This document shows positions 8,092 through 18,583 of a stretch of 64,000 nucleotides of DNA, one piece after another. This DNA is from Bifidobacterium breve DSM 20213 = JCM 1192 (GTDB lineage Bacteria; Actinomycetota; Actinomycetes; Actinomycetales; Bifidobacteriaceae), in contig NZ_AP012324.1 of assembly GCF_001025175.1 (NCBI RefSeq), positions 2,046,001-2,110,000 of the forward strand, written 5' to 3'. Position 1 is the first letter of the stretch; each line of letters begins with the position of its first letter. The notes beneath the pieces are model-generated. The model saw only the letters and a program-made list of their open reading frames with translations, ran no database searches and was not told where the DNA came from. The position numbers were made by a program, and so were the translations under genes.

Positions 8092-8854
8092 CTATACCCA
8101 GCACAATGAACACCGCAAACCACAACGGTTGCATGCGCCCACCACCGTACTGGCTGATACGGCCGAGCTGATTGGGCTCACCATAGCTGTCGACGTGTGG
8201 GCCGCCGAGCCAAACGCCACCAGGGACCCAAGCATCAACAGGTTCAGCACCAGCGTTGCCGCAAACACAATCAGCGAGTACTGCGGCAGTGTGATCTCAA
8301 CCGGAGCTGCAGCGCTGGAGCCGATCGCGTCGTCCTTGGTTATATCGTTCAGCGCGTCAATCGCACCCCGAATAATGCTGCCACCCACCGATGCTGATTG
8401 CGGCATCGCGAATCCGAGAGCATCCAGCACGGAATAAGCCAGTGGTACAGCGACCGCGACGCGTTTGGTAAACACGTAACCGACTGCCAAAAACACCGTT
8501 ACCAACGCAGTGCCACCAGTAATCCACCAACCTTGCAGAGGCAGCAGAGCCGCGGCCAGACAAGCTGCAACCCCAGCCGCGCCGGTTCTCATCATGCACG
8601 CGGCGAACTGATAACGAAAGATTCGGAATCCACAGCACCAGCTCAACAACAATCGCGGCATTGTCCATGAGATTGCTCAGGGGCGAATCGATGATATCCG
8701 AGCCGTTGCCGAACGAATAGCCCATCAATGAGCCGATGCCGCCGGAGATGATGCCGACTGCAGCCGTCAACAGTATCGTGAACAAATGCACCCACCAGTA
8801 TTCACCGCATGAGGCACGGCCGTGAAAGATGAACGTCTTGCGGAAGAATCGCAC
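8092..8854 (-). pseudogene. Decayed DUF805 membrane protein
   Basis: On the reverse strand, FIFHGRASCGEYWWVHLF...LWIPNLSLSVRRVHDENRRGWG is a clear DUF805 N-terminal half (YhaH/YhaI-like small membrane proteins). The continuation with further hydrophobic segments (LLPLQGWWITGGTALVTVFLAVGYVF) is in another frame. The frame change falls around 8570-8585. Upstream of 8854, residues resembling the usual lead-in (YNGEVLLMAWIA) occur in a third frame ended by a stop near 8865. At least two disruptions are therefore likely. I call it a pseudogene; sequencing error is the alternative. Confidence 0.65.
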
Positions 8855-9148
8855 GATTAGTTACGGCGCAATCCATGCCATCAACAGCACTTCGCCGTTA
8901 TATCTGCAACCATTCGGCGTAGTGCAGCTCACCGTTTCAGCGGCTGGTGCGGACACGGACATCCGGCTGGACGCGGTACCCGGTACCTTGCAGCTGGAGC
9001 GGTGTCGTGAAACATCTCGTGAAACACTGCGTGGAACATCTCGTGAAACAATCAATCTCCAGTGCCCTGACGCATCCACGCAACAGGAATCCGCACTTGA
9101 GCAACCTACAAGCCAAAGCCGACGCCGGCCTCCGATACAACAACTGCT

Positions 9149-9463
9149 TTGGAGGCACAAGACAGCTCCGAAACGTACGCATCTGAGACGAACGCAGCCG
9201 CTAACGTTTATATCGCGCCGCTTCCCCACCGCATCACCGTCACGGGAGCCAACGGACTGGCACAGTTCGTACTCATCACCCGCCGCACCCAGGTACAGTC
9301 GGTCACCCGCTCGACCACCCTGTGGCGTGAGCCGCACGGCATCGAACGCATCACCATGCCCCTGTTCGTCACCAACGGTCTCGACACCCTCCGCTTTCTC
9401 TTCCTACACCGCGCAGACGCCGATATCCTGAGCCATTGGGCGGACGGTCCGACCGAAGTATGA
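9149..9463 (+). CDS. Short hypothetical protein, probably the remnant of a longer gene
   Basis: About 104 codons from TTG 9149. From about 9208 on (ITVTGANGLAQFVLITRRTQVQSVTR...) third positions are strongly GC-biased, as in real genes here. No ATG or ribosome site precedes it. A Ser/Thr/Ala/Glu-rich reading upstream (QESALEQPTSQS, then TPASDTTTALEAQDSS) seems to continue across a frame change near 9115. This may be the C-terminal part of a broken gene that began around 8829. Function unknown. Confidence 0.4.
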   Translation: MEAQDSSETYASETNAAANVYIAPLPHRITVTGANGLAQFVLITRRTQVQSVTRSTTLWREPHGIERITMPLFVTNGLDTLRFLFLHRADADILSHWADGPTEV

Positions 9464-9469
9464 ATTTCA

Positions 9470-9502
9470 AAGGTCTCACTGGTGAGCAGCCAGTGAGACC
9501 TT
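9470..9502. terminator. Terminator hairpin downstream of leuD
   Basis: Perfect 13-bp arms AAGGTCTCACTGG (9470-9482) and CCAGTGAGACCTT (9490-9502) with a 7-nt loop. Lies 20 bp after the leuD stop (reverse strand) and 7 bp after the converging short ORF, so it can serve both strands. Confidence 0.8.
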
Positions 9503-9521
9503 GTTTATGCGATGGAGAGAG

Positions 9522-10211
9522 TTAGATAATGCCGCGGTCGGCCAACGGGCCCGTCCAATTATCTTCAGGCTCGCGGGCGGACTCGATTTTTTCTTCGGGC
9601 CAGTGCTTGGCGGGGATGGTCTTGGGCTTGAAAGGGAACTTTTCGGCGCGCATCTTTTCATAGGCGGCGATGTCGTCCTCATGCTGGAGCGTCAGGTCGA
9701 TATCGTCGTAACCGTTCATCAAGCGCCAACGCACGTAGTCGTTGACCTCGAACGGCAGGGTCACATCGCCGCAAGTGACAGTGCGGGTCTCCAAAGACAC
9801 GGTCATCTCGCGGCCAGGCTCCTCCTCCAGCAGCTTCCACAAGAGTTCAACGGACTCCTGCGGCATAATCGCGGCCAGCACACCGTTCTTGGCGGTGTTG
9901 CCGTAGAAGATGTCGGCGAAGCTGGGGGCGATGACCACGCGGAAGCCGTAATCGTGCAGCGCCCACACGGCGTGCTCGCGGGAGGAGCCAATGCCGAATT
10001 CGGGGCCGGCTACCAGAATCTGGCCCTTGCCGGCGTACTCCGGCTTGTTGAGCACGAAGTTCGGGTCGCGGCGCCATGCGTAGAACAGGGCGTCGTCGAA
10101 GCCGGACTTGGTCACGCGCTTCAGAAACACGGCGGGAATGATCTGGTCGGTATCGACGTTGGAGCGGCGCAGCGGCACGCCCACGCCGGTCAGGGTGGTG
10201 AGTTTTTCCAT
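9522..10211 (-). CDS. leuD: 3-isopropylmalate dehydratase small subunit
   Basis: A 229-aa swivel-domain subunit that pairs with LeuC to isomerise 2- to 3-isopropylmalate in leucine synthesis. Family motifs are [21 protein letters not shown] near the start, [17 protein letters not shown] and [21 protein letters not shown] 10211 (MEKLTTLTG) is chosen because a longer in-frame extension runs into the palindromic repeat between leuC and leuD. It follows leuC by 147 bp on the same strand, probably in one operon. Confidence 0.95.
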   Translation of the reverse strand: MEKLTTLTGVGVPLRRSNVDTDQIIPAVFLKRVTKSGFDDALFYAWRRDPNFVLNKPEYAGKGQILVAGPEFGIGSSREHAVWALHDYGFRVVIAPSFADIFYGNTAKNGVLAAIMPQESVELLWKLLEEEPGREMTVSLETRTVTCGDVTLPFEVNDYVRWRLMNGYDDIDLTLQHEDDIAAYEKMRAEKFPFKPKTIPAKHWPEEKIESAREPEDNWTGPLADRGII

Positions 10212-10225
10212 GGATATCAAGCTTT

Positions 10226-10349
10226 CAGTTCTTGCCCCCACTGGCGGGGGCTGTCAGCTTTGCTGACTAGGGGTGGTCGCCGGCATACAGCGTCTCAAGA
10301 CCACCCTCAGTCAGTCTTCGACTGACAGTCCCTGCCAGCGGGAGCCAGT
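10226..10349. repeat. Composite GC-rich palindromic element between leuC and leuD
   Basis: Two related half-elements face each other: CCCCCACTGGCGGGGGCTGTCAG...GGGTGGTC and GACCACCCTCAGTCAG...GACAGTCCCTGCCAGCGGGAGCC. They form a roughly 110-bp imperfect cruciform between two genes of one operon, so it must be tolerated in the leuCD transcript. Same family as the elements at 12.8 and 28.4 kb. Confidence 0.75.
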
Positions 10350-10358
10350 GTGCAGTAT

Positions 10359-11762
10359 TTACAAATCGGCGGGGGACGAAATCGTGCCGCGAATAGCAGT
10401 CGCTGCGGCCACGGCAGGCGACGCCAGATGCGTACGCGACCCCTTGCCCTGGCGGCCTTCGAAGTTACGGTTCGAAGTGGAAATCGAGCGTTCGTTCGGC
10501 ACCAGCTTGTCCGGGTTCATGCCCAGGCACATCGAGCAGCCGGCGTTACGCCATTCCGCACCGAAGTCCTTGAACACCTTGTCAAGCCCTTCCTTTTCCG
10601 CCTGCAGACGCACGCGGGAGGAGGCCGGCACCACGAGCACGCGGTGAATGTTCTCCGCCTTGTGATGTCCCTTCATAATCGCAGCGGCCTGACGCAGATC
10701 ATCGATACGACCATTGGTGCACGAACCGATGAACACCGTGTCCACGGCGATGTCCTTGATCGGCATGCCCGGCTTCAGACCCATGTACGTAATCGCGCGT
10801 TCGGCGGCGGCACGCTTGGTGGCGTCGGCGATCTTGTCCGGTTCCGGTACGGAGGCGGTGATCGGCAGACCCTGACCGGGGTTGGTGCCCCAAGTCACGA
10901 ACGGGCCGAGCTTGGTGGCGTCGATATCCACTACCTTGTCGAACATGGCATCGTCATCGGTCTTCAACGTCTTCCAATACTCGACCGCACGATCCCACAT
11001 CTCACCTTCCGGCGCATGCGGACGGCCCTTCAGGTACTCGAATGTGGTCTCATCGGGCGCAATCATGCCGGCTCGCGCACCGGCCTCAATGGACATATTG
11101 CATACGGTCATGCGCTCATCCATGGTCAGGTTGCGAATCGCTTCGCCACGGTATTCGATGACGTGGCCCTGGCCGCCGCCGGTGCCGATCTTGGCGATAA
11201 TCGCCAGAATGATGTCCTTGGCGGTAGCATCCGCAGGCAGCTTGCCGTTGACGTTGACGGCCATGGTCTTGAACGGCTTCAGAGACAGCGTCTGCGTGGC
11301 CATGACGTGCTCGACCTCGGAAGTACCGATGCCGAATGCCAGTGCACCGAATGCACCGTGCGTCGAAGTGTGCGAGTCACCGCACACGATGGTCATGCCC
11401 GGCTGGGTCAGGCCCAGAATCGGCGCGAATGCATGGACTATGCCCTGATCGGCGTCACCCAACGGGTGCAGTCGCACACCGAATTCCTTGCAGTTCTTCT
11501 CCAAAGTGCTCAGCTGCAGAGCGCTCGTTTCATCCGGATTCGGACGATCGATGTCAACAGTAGGAGTGTTGTGATCTTCGGTGGCGATGAGCTGATCCAC
11601 GTGACGCGGCTTGCGACCAGCCAGACGCAGACCCTCAAATGCCTGCGGGCTGGTGACCTCATGCATAAGCATCAGGTCGATGTACAGCAGGTCGGGCGCA
11701 CCGTCGCTGCCCCTGCGCACCAGATGATCGGCCCAGACCTTCTCGGCCAGTGTCGTTCCCAT
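10359..11762 (-). CDS. leuC: 3-isopropylmalate dehydratase large subunit
   Basis: A 467-aa aconitase-family [4Fe-4S] enzyme. Visible are [30 protein letters not shown], the cluster Cys in [15 protein letters not shown] and the pair in [11 protein letters not shown] near the C-terminus. ATG 11762 ([15 protein letters not shown]) has GGAGGAAACGCT before it, and the length equals the family norm; the long upstream extension of the frame is non-coding. Divergent from an IclR-type regulator 195 bp away, which probably controls it. Confidence 0.96.
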   Translation of the reverse strand: MGTTLAEKVWADHLVRRGSDGAPDLLYIDLMLMHEVTSPQAFEGLRLAGRKPRHVDQLIATEDHNTPTVDIDRPNPDETSALQLSTLEKNCKEFGVRLHPLGDADQGIVHAFAPILGLTQPGMTIVCGDSHTSTHGAFGALAFGIGTSEVEHVMATQTLSLKPFKTMAVNVNGKLPADATAKDIILAIIAKIGTGGGQGHVIEYRGEAIRNLTMDERMTVCNMSIEAGARAGMIAPDETTFEYLKGRPHAPEGEMWDRAVEYWKTLKTDDDAMFDKVVDIDATKLGPFVTWGTNPGQGLPITASVPEPDKIADATKRAAAERAITYMGLKPGMPIKDIAVDTVFIGSCTNGRIDDLRQAAAIMKGHHKAENIHRVLVVPASSRVRLQAEKEGLDKVFKDFGAEWRNAGCSMCLGMNPDKLVPNERSISTSNRNFEGRQGKGSRTHLASPAVAAATAIRGTISSPADL

Positions 11763-11957
11763 AGCGTTTCCTCCAAAAATCCCGCGCGAGGTATTGTGTT
11801 CGCGCCTTGTTCGTGGTATTAGCCTATGTGGTGACGTTTGGCCCGGCCACAAGCAGGCCGGATATTGAGATACGCCCCCAATTCCCCCATGGCCACCCTG
11901 TGAGACGCTTCCCCGATTTGGTATTTCACTATGTGAGATGGCATAATCGCACGTATT
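11763..11957. promoter_or_regulatory. leuC / IclR-regulator divergent promoter region
   Basis: For the rightward regulator gene, TTGGTA (11918-11923), 18 bp and CATAAT (11942-11947) form a promoter. Its start point would fall within a few bases of the ATG at 11958, so the transcript is probably leaderless. The leuC promoter should lie in the same gap and IclR operators are expected here. I see no perfect palindrome. Confidence 0.5.
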
Positions 11958-12767
11958 ATGACTGATTCCCAAGAAGAACCACTGAACAACGGTCTGACCA
12001 ACTCTGAGCCAGCCGAGACCACCAACGAGACTGTCGCAAAGGATGGCGGGGAAATCCATTCCGGCGTCGGCGTTCTTGATAAAACCGTAAAGATTCTTGA
12101 TGCGCTTGAATCCGGCCCGTCTACGCTCGGCCAACTCGTGGCCGCCACTGGACTAGCGCGACCGACCGCTCACCGTCTGGCGATCGCCCTGGAGCGCCAT
12201 CGTTTTGTGCTGCGTGATCAGCACGGCCGCTTTGTGCTCGGCTCCCGTTTTGCCGAACTGGCCGCCGCCGCCGGCGAGGATCGATTGCTCACTGCCGCTG
12301 GCCCGATTCTGCAGACCCTGCTCGACCGCACCGGCGAATCCGCGCAAATCTACCGCCGCCAGGGCGACCAGCGTGTCTGCATCGCCGCCATCGAGCGCGC
12401 TTCCGGCTTGCGTGACTCCATCCCCGTGGGCGCCATGCTTTCGATGGAAGCAGGCTCCGCCGCTCAGATTCTGCTGGCCTGGGAGGATTCTGACCGCCTG
12501 CACCAGGGACTGCGCCACGCCAAGTTCACCGCCACCAAGCTGGCCGCAGTGCGCAAGCGCGGTTGGTCTGAGTCCGTGAACGAACGCGAAGAGGGCGTGT
12601 GCTCGATTTCCGCGCCGATTCGCAACGCTTCCGGCCAGGTCATCGCCGCGATTTCGATTTCTGGCCCGACCGGCCGCATGGGTGCCGCCCCCGGCCGCCG
12701 TTACGCGCCGCTGGTCATGGCTGCCGGCAAGTACCTCACCGAGGCTCTGGTCAAAGCAGTTCGCTAG
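11958..12767 (+). CDS. IclR-family transcriptional regulator (LtbR-like)
   Basis: A 269-aa protein with an N-terminal winged helix ([42 protein letters not shown], about residues 37-80) and a C-terminal IclR effector domain ending in [23 protein letters not shown]. In corynebacteria and streptomycetes the IclR-type gene divergent from leuCD (LtbR) represses leucine and tryptophan genes. The same arrangement here makes it the likely leuCD repressor. The first 35 residues are acidic and low-complexity. Its start is probably leaderless. Confidence 0.88.
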   Translation: MTDSQEEPLNNGLTNSEPAETTNETVAKDGGEIHSGVGVLDKTVKILDALESGPSTLGQLVAATGLARPTAHRLAIALERHRFVLRDQHGRFVLGSRFAELAAAAGEDRLLTAAGPILQTLLDRTGESAQIYRRQGDQRVCIAAIERASGLRDSIPVGAMLSMEAGSAAQILLAWEDSDRLHQGLRHAKFTATKLAAVRKRGWSESVNEREEGVCSISAPIRNASGQVIAAISISGPTGRMGAAPGRRYAPLVMAAGKYLTEALVKAVR

Positions 12768-12779
12768 TCATCACATACA

Positions 12780-12893
12780 TTGCCCCCGCCGGCGGGGGCT
12801 GTCCGGCATGGCCGGACTGGGAGTGGTCAGCATCACCGCTCAAACCACCCCCAGTTGACTCCGTCGACAGCCCCGCCAGCGGGGGCAGTTTTG
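12780..12893. repeat. Composite GC-rich palindromic element
   Basis: GCCCCCGCCGGCGGGGGCTGTC...GGGAGTGGTC faces ACCACCCCCAGTTGAC...GACAGCCCCGCCAGCGGGGGC. The two halves are mutually inverted, and each also has its own hairpin. It fills the gap between the convergent IclR and phosphoesterase genes and may end transcription of both. Same family as 10226-10349. Confidence 0.75.
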
Positions 12894-12900
12894 CTATGCG

Positions 12901-14244
12901 CTACCTAAACAGGCCGGACAGCTGGCTCCACAGCGACGGCTTACGCAGCAAATCATCACCCTCGCCCTCGCCCGGAGCGGCCTGGTTCACTGCATACGTG
13001 TAGGCGCGTTTGGAACTGGGTTTACCCACCAATTCGCCGAATTCCAGCAATTGCGTGCGCGGATCATAGGGATGGCGAATATCGAATTCAATCAGCCGTG
13101 TGGCACGCTTGGCCGGCGCCGGTCCGTATGTATTGAAACCACAGGTAGGCGTGGCCATCAATAGCAGCCCCTCATATTCACCTACGAATCCGTTGCGATG
13201 GTCATGGCCCGCCGCCACACCGATATACCCCTCGCGCAGCGCCTCAAACTCGTCCGACTCATCCGGGCAGGAGATGCCCTCCCCCAGATACCCGCCGGCT
13301 TGGGTGCGATCCTCGTCCAATACATAGTAGGTATCCGCGTGCTCGCGATAGCCCTGCATGGCGAAAGCCGCGTTGGCAGCCACCGGTCTGAGCACCTGAT
13401 AATACTCCGGCAGCGGCATGTGCTGGAACACCATTGATTTGGCCCCGATGCGCTCAGGCAAGGCCTTGAGGAAAGCCAAGGTCTCTGGCGAAGGTGAGCC
13501 GAAGCCGCCTCCATGCGCATAATCACCGGAGTTTACCAGCACCAAGCCAAGTACGTTGCGCGTGCAGTCCACATCCATCACCGGCAATGCGAAGGTGCCG
13601 GGAGCAGCAGACGGGTACATCGCGGCGGAACCACTCGCCGAGGCATCAGCCGACCCATCAGCGTCTTCGCCATTGAGCGTCTCAGGCGAGCCGTCTTCGC
13701 GACACATATATATGGTCTGCTTGGCCAGCGCATCGTTCGGCGGATTGATGCATCCGGGGAACTCTCGGTAGATCTCATCAAGCTCGGCATCGCTCAGACC
13801 GCACTGGAAATCATGGTTGCCATAGGTCACCGCCCACGGGATGCCCCGCGTTGCCAAGGGAGCGGTGAATTGGCCGATGGCCTTGCGCACCAATTCGCGC
13901 GTGTGGCTCAATGCAGACTCAGGAATCGCCTCTTCGCACCAACGGCGTTTGCGGAAGCTCTTGGCAAAAGCCGGATCATAGCCGGCAATCTGGTTGCCGG
14001 AAAAAATCACTATATCGGGGCGAGTGGCATCAAGACTGGCTTCGATCAGAGACACCGTATCTTTGGATACCTTGGCACCGTCTTGGATATCGGCAATCTG
14101 CAGCACGCGAAACTTACCGGAATGATGGAATTGCAGACGCCCCAAACGCGCGGAAATGGAAACCGGGCGATGGTCCCCCACCTCGGCCGGCTTGATTCTG
14201 GGCTTGGAGAGCAAGCCCTCTGGCGCACGCTGTGTTTCCGTCAT
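12901..14244 (-). CDS. Calcineurin-type metallophosphoesterase
   Basis: A 447-aa protein resembling the fungal Dcr2 / bacterial YkuE-like phosphoesterases. The motif blocks are LQIADIQDG (near residue 50), FSGNQIAGYD, VTYGNHDFQCG, VFQHMPLPEYY and AAGHDHRNGF. The second block normally reads GD; here it is GN (codon AAC), which would replace a metal-bridging Asp. ATG 14244 is chosen because GGAGG precedes it and the family starts there. No signal peptide is evident. Substrate unknown. Confidence 0.78.
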   Translation of the reverse strand: MTETQRAPEGLLSKPRIKPAEVGDHRPVSISARLGRLQFHHSGKFRVLQIADIQDGAKVSKDTVSLIEASLDATRPDIVIFSGNQIAGYDPAFAKSFRKRRWCEEAIPESALSHTRELVRKAIGQFTAPLATRGIPWAVTYGNHDFQCGLSDAELDEIYREFPGCINPPNDALAKQTIYMCREDGSPETLNGEDADGSADASASGSAAMYPSAAPGTFALPVMDVDCTRNVLGLVLVNSGDYAHGGGFGSPSPETLAFLKALPERIGAKSMVFQHMPLPEYYQVLRPVAANAAFAMQGYREHADTYYVLDEDRTQAGGYLGEGISCPDESDEFEALREGYIGVAAGHDHRNGFVGEYEGLLLMATPTCGFNTYGPAPAKRATRLIEFDIRHPYDPRTQLLEFGELVGKPSSKRAYTYAVNQAAPGEGEGDDLLRKPSLWSQLSGLFR

Positions 14245-14269
14245 GACCTCCACTGTACACACAAACGAA

Positions 14270-14294
14270 AAGGCCCGCCGGAGCGGGCCTTTTC
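14270..14294. terminator. Strong GC-rich hairpin with flanking A/T runs
   Basis: AAAAGGCCCGC-CGGA-GCGGGCCTTTT is a textbook bidirectional intrinsic terminator. It sits upstream of the phosphoesterase start, where no gene ends on either strand. It may close a short unannotated transcript, or be a relic. Confidence 0.7.
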
Positions 14295-14503
14295 TACAAG
14301 TCCAACTACTGGAGCAGAATCTCTGCACAACATCATCGTTGCAACGGTAAGTCTTTCCAATGCCCGTCCAACGTAACAGTCCTCGTGACCATACACTATT
14401 TGTGGGCTCTGCTCTGTTCAGTTGTTCTTGTACCTCATAATTTATTCACGCCTGCCGCTTCCTGCAAGTTGAAGACGGCAGTTGTGCTGTTTTTATCACA
14501 AGT

Positions 14504-14648
14504 GTTCAATTGAACTAAGAAAATCCGGAAAAACGAATCAAAACGTTCGTTTCAAACCCGCCCGATGTTTGATTGTGTTCTGTTCGCTGCAGTTTACGGC
14601 GTGTCGCAACGGCCACCAACCCCACTACCACATGTTCAATTGAACATG
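14504..14648. promoter_or_regulatory. Two identical 12-bp palindromes upstream of ppk
   Basis: GTTCAATTGAAC occurs at 14504-14515 and again at 14634-14645, the second copy inside an 18-bp perfect palindrome CATGTTCAATTGAACATG (14631-14648). They lie 130 bp apart in the 530-bp gap between the phosphoesterase (-) and ppk (+). This is strong evidence for a dimeric repressor or activator with two sites. Pho-type control of polyphosphate synthesis is conceivable, but the palindrome is not the direct-repeat PHO box of Streptomyces. Confidence 0.65.
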
Positions 14649-14775
14649 ACTCATTCACATAAACGAACATCCGACAGGAGCTCCCCACCGACTCCCCGCA
14701 AACCAACGTGAACACCCGCTGAATTTTGGCGAGTTCAGTAGCTTTCCGGCCACTCCAGAGCTTACGATGTAAGTT

Positions 14776-17013
14776 ATGGCACAGATATTTGACGCACCCT
14801 CGAAGGCAATCCTGCGCAGTCAGATCGCAGAGCATATTGCCGAGAACGACAACAACGACCGCCGCGTCGACCAGGAAGGCGAGACACCGCTGCCCAAGGA
14901 CCGCTTCTTCGACCGCGAGCTCAGCTGGCTGAAGTTCAACCAACGCGTGCTCGAATGCGCGGAGAACGAAGACATGCCCCTGCTCGAGCGCGCCAACTTC
15001 GCCGCGATCTTCGCCTCGAACCTTGACGAGTTCTTCATGGTGCGCGTCGCCGGCCTGAAGCGCCGTATCGACTCGGGCATCGCCGTGCCGTCCGCAGCCG
15101 GCCTGAGCCCGCGCCAGCAGCTGCGCGCCATCAGCGAAACCGCGCATCGTCTGCAGAATGAGCACGCACATTACGCGATTGACACGATTCTGCCCGAGCT
15201 GGAAAAAGAGCACATCGTGCTGCTCACGTGGGACAAGCTCACCTCCGCCGAGCAGGAGCGACTCTCGCGCTACTACCGCCAGCAGGTGTTCCCGGTCCTG
15301 ACACCGCTCGCCGTGGACCCGGCCCACCCGTTCCCCTACATTTCCGGCGGTTCCATCAACCTCGCCGTGATCGTGGAGAACCCGGCATCCGGCAAATCGC
15401 ACTTCGCCCGCGTCAAGATCCCGGGCAACCTGCCGCGACTGGTGCCCGTGGACGACATGACCGACGAGGAATCCAAGGACGAGCGCTATGGCTTCATCGC
15501 CATGGAAAAGCTCATCGCCGCACATCTGGAATCCCTGTTCCCCGGCATGATCATCAAGGAAGCCCGATCCTTCCGCGTGACCCGTAACGAAGACATCGAC
15601 GTGGAAGAGGACGATGCCGAGAACCTCCTCAACGCCATGGAGAAGGAGCTGCTGCGTCGCCGCTTCGGACCGCCGATTCGTCTGGAAATCACAGACACCA
15701 CCAGCCCGTTCCTTTCCCAGCTGCTCGCGGACCAGCTCGGTGTGAGCCAGGACGAGGTGTACCGTCTGCCCAGCCCGCTGGACCTCACAGTGCTCTTCGA
15801 ACTCGGCGGCGTGGATCGCCCCGACCTGAAGAACCGCCCGTTCGTGCCGACCACGAACCGCCAAATCGCCGAGGTCGAGTCCTCCCGTGCGCAGGACATC
15901 TTCGCGGCCATCCGCGAGCGCGACATCCTGCTGCATCACCCCTATGACTCCTTCTCCACCTCCGTGCAGGCCTTCCTTGCGCAGGCCGCCGCGGATCCGA
16001 AGGTGCTGGCCATCAAGCAGACCCTGTACCGCACCAGCTCCAACTCGCCGATCATCGACGCCCTGATTGACGCCGCGCACGCGGGCAAGCAGGTGCTGGC
16101 TCTGGTGGAGATCAAGGCCCGCTTCGACGAGGACGCCAACATCGCCTGGGCTCGCAAGCTCGAGCGCGCCGGCGTGCACGTGGTGTACGGCATCGTGGGT
16201 CTCAAGACCCACTGCAAGCTCATCGAGGTCGTGCGTCAGGAAGCCGACGGTCTGCGCCGCTACTGCCACGTGGGCACCGGCAACTACAACCCGAAGACCG
16301 CGCGACTCTACACCGATCTGGGTCTGCTGACCTGCGATCCGGTGGTCGGCCAGGATCTGACCCGACTGTTCAACCAGCTCTCCGGTTACGCGCCGAAGTC
16401 CAGCTTCCACCGTCTGCTGGTGGCCCCGCGTACCGTGCGCACCGGCCTGATTCAGCGCATCCGCCGCGAGGAGGACGCCGCACGCGCCGGTAAGGAAGCG
16501 TGGATCAAGATCAAGGTCAACTCCATCGTGGATGAAAAGACCATCGACGCCTTGTACCGTGCCTCGCAGGCCGGTGTGAAGATCGACATCGTAGAGCGCG
16601 GCATCTGCGCCCTGAAGCCCGGCGTTCCCGGCCTGTCCGAGAATATTCGCGTGCGTTCGATTCTTGGCCGCTTCCTGGAGCACTCCCGCATCTACGCTTT
16701 CTGCAATGCGGACGGCCCGCAGATCGGCGAAGGCCCGGCTTCCGGCCCTGAGGTCTACATTGGCTCGGCCGACCTCATGCACCGCAACCTTGACCGGCGC
16801 GTTGAGGCTCTGGTGCGTATCACCGCTCCTGAGCAGATTGACGAGCTCATTCGCTACGTGGACCTGCAGATGGCTGATTCCACCATGAGCTGGCATATGC
16901 AGCCTGACGGCACGTATGTGCTACACACCAAGGACGACGAGGGTCGTCCGCTGGTCGATAGTCAGGAATACCTGATTCGCAAGCACCAGCGCCGCCCTAG
17001 CTCGCATAACTGA
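14776..17013 (+). CDS. ppk: Polyphosphate kinase 1
   Basis: A 745-aa enzyme that reversibly polymerises ATP gamma-phosphate into polyphosphate. The domain order is as in PPK1: N-terminal helical part ([19 protein letters not shown]), PHP-like middle, and two phospholipase-D-like domains with the autophosphorylated-His region [25 protein letters not shown] (about residue 497) and [18 protein letters not shown] near the end. Length is near the family norm. The MutT1-like fusion gene follows, as near ppk1 in mycobacteria. Confidence 0.96.
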   Translation: MAQIFDAPSKAILRSQIAEHIAENDNNDRRVDQEGETPLPKDRFFDRELSWLKFNQRVLECAENEDMPLLERANFAAIFASNLDEFFMVRVAGLKRRIDSGIAVPSAAGLSPRQQLRAISETAHRLQNEHAHYAIDTILPELEKEHIVLLTWDKLTSAEQERLSRYYRQQVFPVLTPLAVDPAHPFPYISGGSINLAVIVENPASGKSHFARVKIPGNLPRLVPVDDMTDEESKDERYGFIAMEKLIAAHLESLFPGMIIKEARSFRVTRNEDIDVEEDDAENLLNAMEKELLRRRFGPPIRLEITDTTSPFLSQLLADQLGVSQDEVYRLPSPLDLTVLFELGGVDRPDLKNRPFVPTTNRQIAEVESSRAQDIFAAIRERDILLHHPYDSFSTSVQAFLAQAAADPKVLAIKQTLYRTSSNSPIIDALIDAAHAGKQVLALVEIKARFDEDANIAWARKLERAGVHVVYGIVGLKTHCKLIEVVRQEADGLRRYCHVGTGNYNPKTARLYTDLGLLTCDPVVGQDLTRLFNQLSGYAPKSSFHRLLVAPRTVRTGLIQRIRREEDAARAGKEAWIKIKVNSIVDEKTIDALYRASQAGVKIDIVERGICALKPGVPGLSENIRVRSILGRFLEHSRIYAFCNADGPQIGEGPASGPEVYIGSADLMHRNLDRRVEALVRITAPEQIDELIRYVDLQMADSTMSWHMQPDGTYVLHTKDDEGRPLVDSQEYLIRKHQRRPSSHN

Positions 17014-17060
17014 TTCCACTCGATGCTCCCGTTGGCGAAAGCTGACTGAGGGTGGTTAAT

Positions 17061-17097
17061 GATGCCCGGCTCCTCTTGTATGAGGTTGCCGGGCATC
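17061..17097. terminator. Hairpin between ppk and the Nudix gene
   Basis: Arms GATGCCCGGC (17061-17070) and GCCGGGCATC (17088-17097), with an inner CCTC/GAGG pair. No clear U-tract follows. Directly upstream (17025-17057) is a fragment of the GC-rich palindromic repeat family (GCTGACTGAGGGTGGT). Confidence 0.55.
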
Positions 17098-17152
17098 GTC
17101 GTTCAGAGAACAAAACTACGTAGCGGCAGTCGATTGCCCTACAATACAAGGG

Positions 17153-18583
17153 ATGGGTACGAACAGCATGAGACGAATCGTGGAGGCCGCCGGTGGCATC
17201 CTCTACCGATGGAAAGACAACGTAGAGCCCGAGCAGGCATCGTCTCCGTCAGCGAATGCCAACATCGCCACCGATGGCACGATCATCACGAACGCCGCGC
17301 ATGCCACGAATACGGCAGACGATGCTGCGTCATCCTCCGGCGCATCAGACGCAGCCCCCTCCTCAACAGGGGCCGACGCTCCCCTGACCGGCACAATCGG
17401 ACAAGCGACGCACGTCGATTCGGCCGGCTCTTCAGCCAAGGATGCGAACGACCCAGCTTCCGCCGACAATGTGCTCAATCACATCGAACTCTGCGTGGTG
17501 CATCGCCCAAAGTACGACGACTGGAGCTGGCCGAAAGGCAAAGTCGATCCGAACGAATCTCACCGTCATGCTGCGGTTCGCGAAATCGGCGAGGAATCCG
17601 GCCTGCCTGTGCAGCTTGGCCCCTATCTTGGCGATATCGAATATCCACTGTCCGAGGAAGGCAGCAAACGGCGCCATACCAAGGATCGCACGGTGGACAC
17701 TAAGCACGTCCAGTTCTGGATGGCCACGCCAATCAGTGCGATTGACAACCTGCGCCGCACTCACGCGTTTGGCCCGGTGCATCGGGCGGATATCGGCGAA
17801 ATCGATGAGGTTGTTTGGCTCACCCCGGCTGAGGCACGCAAGAAACTCAGCCATTCCACCGATAAGGACATCCTCGCGCTGTTCGTTGACCGGGTGCAGG
17901 AGGGTGCGCTGGATGCCGTGCCGGTGATTATTGTGCGCCACGGCAAGGCCGAGGCCCGCAAGCTGTGGAAAGGTTCGGACGCCAACCGACCGATTACGCC
18001 GAAAGGTGCGTCTGCCGCGTATGCGCTGAACCGTGAGCTCGCCTGTTTCAATCCGACCCGCCTGGCCACCTCGCCGTGGGTGCGCTGCCAGGAGACGCTG
18101 GAAATGTTCGCCTGGCAGACCGGGCGCGACATGGTTCATCTCGACCCGCTCACCGAAGACGCCTTTGCCGCCGACCCCGATGTCGCATGGGAATGTCTGC
18201 TCAGTGAGATTGATTTTGCGCTGGAGCGTCGTCAGCCCACAGCGATATGTATGCACCGGCCGGTGATTGGCGGTATGTTTGAACATCTGCGCAAGATGTG
18301 CGCTTCGACGGCTTTGAGCAAACGCCTGATCGCCAAGACACCGTTCATGCCGACCGGTACGGCGGTGGCGTTGTTCGTGATACCGGGCAGCTCAAATGCC
18401 ACGGGCAAGACTGGTGACGGCAACAACGCTGCCAGTCTTGGCGCTGAAGTTTCGGCTTCTGCCGAACAGGCCAATTCGGCTGGCCACAGCAGCTCGCCTA
18501 ATCACTCGGACAGTGCTAATCAGCCGCTTTGCGCCGACGTAACCATTATCGATATTCAGAAAGTGCAACCGCTTGTCTACTAG
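17153..18583 (+). CDS. Nudix hydrolase - histidine phosphatase fusion (MutT1-like)
   Basis: A 476-aa protein. The Nudix box [23 protein letters not shown] (about residues 128-150) is intact, and a histidine-phosphatase domain follows with [13 protein letters not shown] (about 258). This order equals mycobacterial MutT1, which removes 8-oxo-(d)GTP, so nucleotide-pool cleaning is likely. About 75 Ala/Ser/Thr/Asp-rich residues (about 26-100) are inserted between the first Nudix strand (AAGGILYRW) and the second ([11 protein letters not shown]), and another such tail is near the C-terminus. TACAAT (17140-17145) places the transcript start at the ATG, so it is probably leaderless. ATG 17168 is an alternative start. 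Confidence 0.87.
   Translation: MGTNSMRRIVEAAGGILYRWKDNVEPEQASSPSANANIATDGTIITNAAHATNTADDAASSSGASDAAPSSTGADAPLTGTIGQATHVDSAGSSAKDANDPASADNVLNHIELCVVHRPKYDDWSWPKGKVDPNESHRHAAVREIGEESGLPVQLGPYLGDIEYPLSEEGSKRRHTKDRTVDTKHVQFWMATPISAIDNLRRTHAFGPVHRADIGEIDEVVWLTPAEARKKLSHSTDKDILALFVDRVQEGALDAVPVIIVRHGKAEARKLWKGSDANRPITPKGASAAYALNRELACFNPTRLATSPWVRCQETLEMFAWQTGRDMVHLDPLTEDAFAADPDVAWECLLSEIDFALERRQPTAICMHRPVIGGMFEHLRKMCASTALSKRLIAKTPFMPTGTAVALFVIPGSSNATGKTGDGNNAASLGAEVSASAEQANSAGHSSSPNHSDSANQPLCADVTIIDIQKVQPLVY

Noticed and set aside
10350..11822. Long open frame on the + strand opposite leuC
   Set aside because: It is the mirror of a highly conserved gene, is His/Arg/Gln-rich and has no family features; a shadow caused by GC-biased codons.
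14297..14500. tRNA gene next to the strong terminator at 14.28 kb
   Set aside because: I looked for a TTCRANNC loop and acceptor pairing on both strands and found none that fold.
14515..16896. A 793-codon open frame opposite ppk
   Set aside because: Antisense shadow; the opposite strand has all PPK1 motifs.
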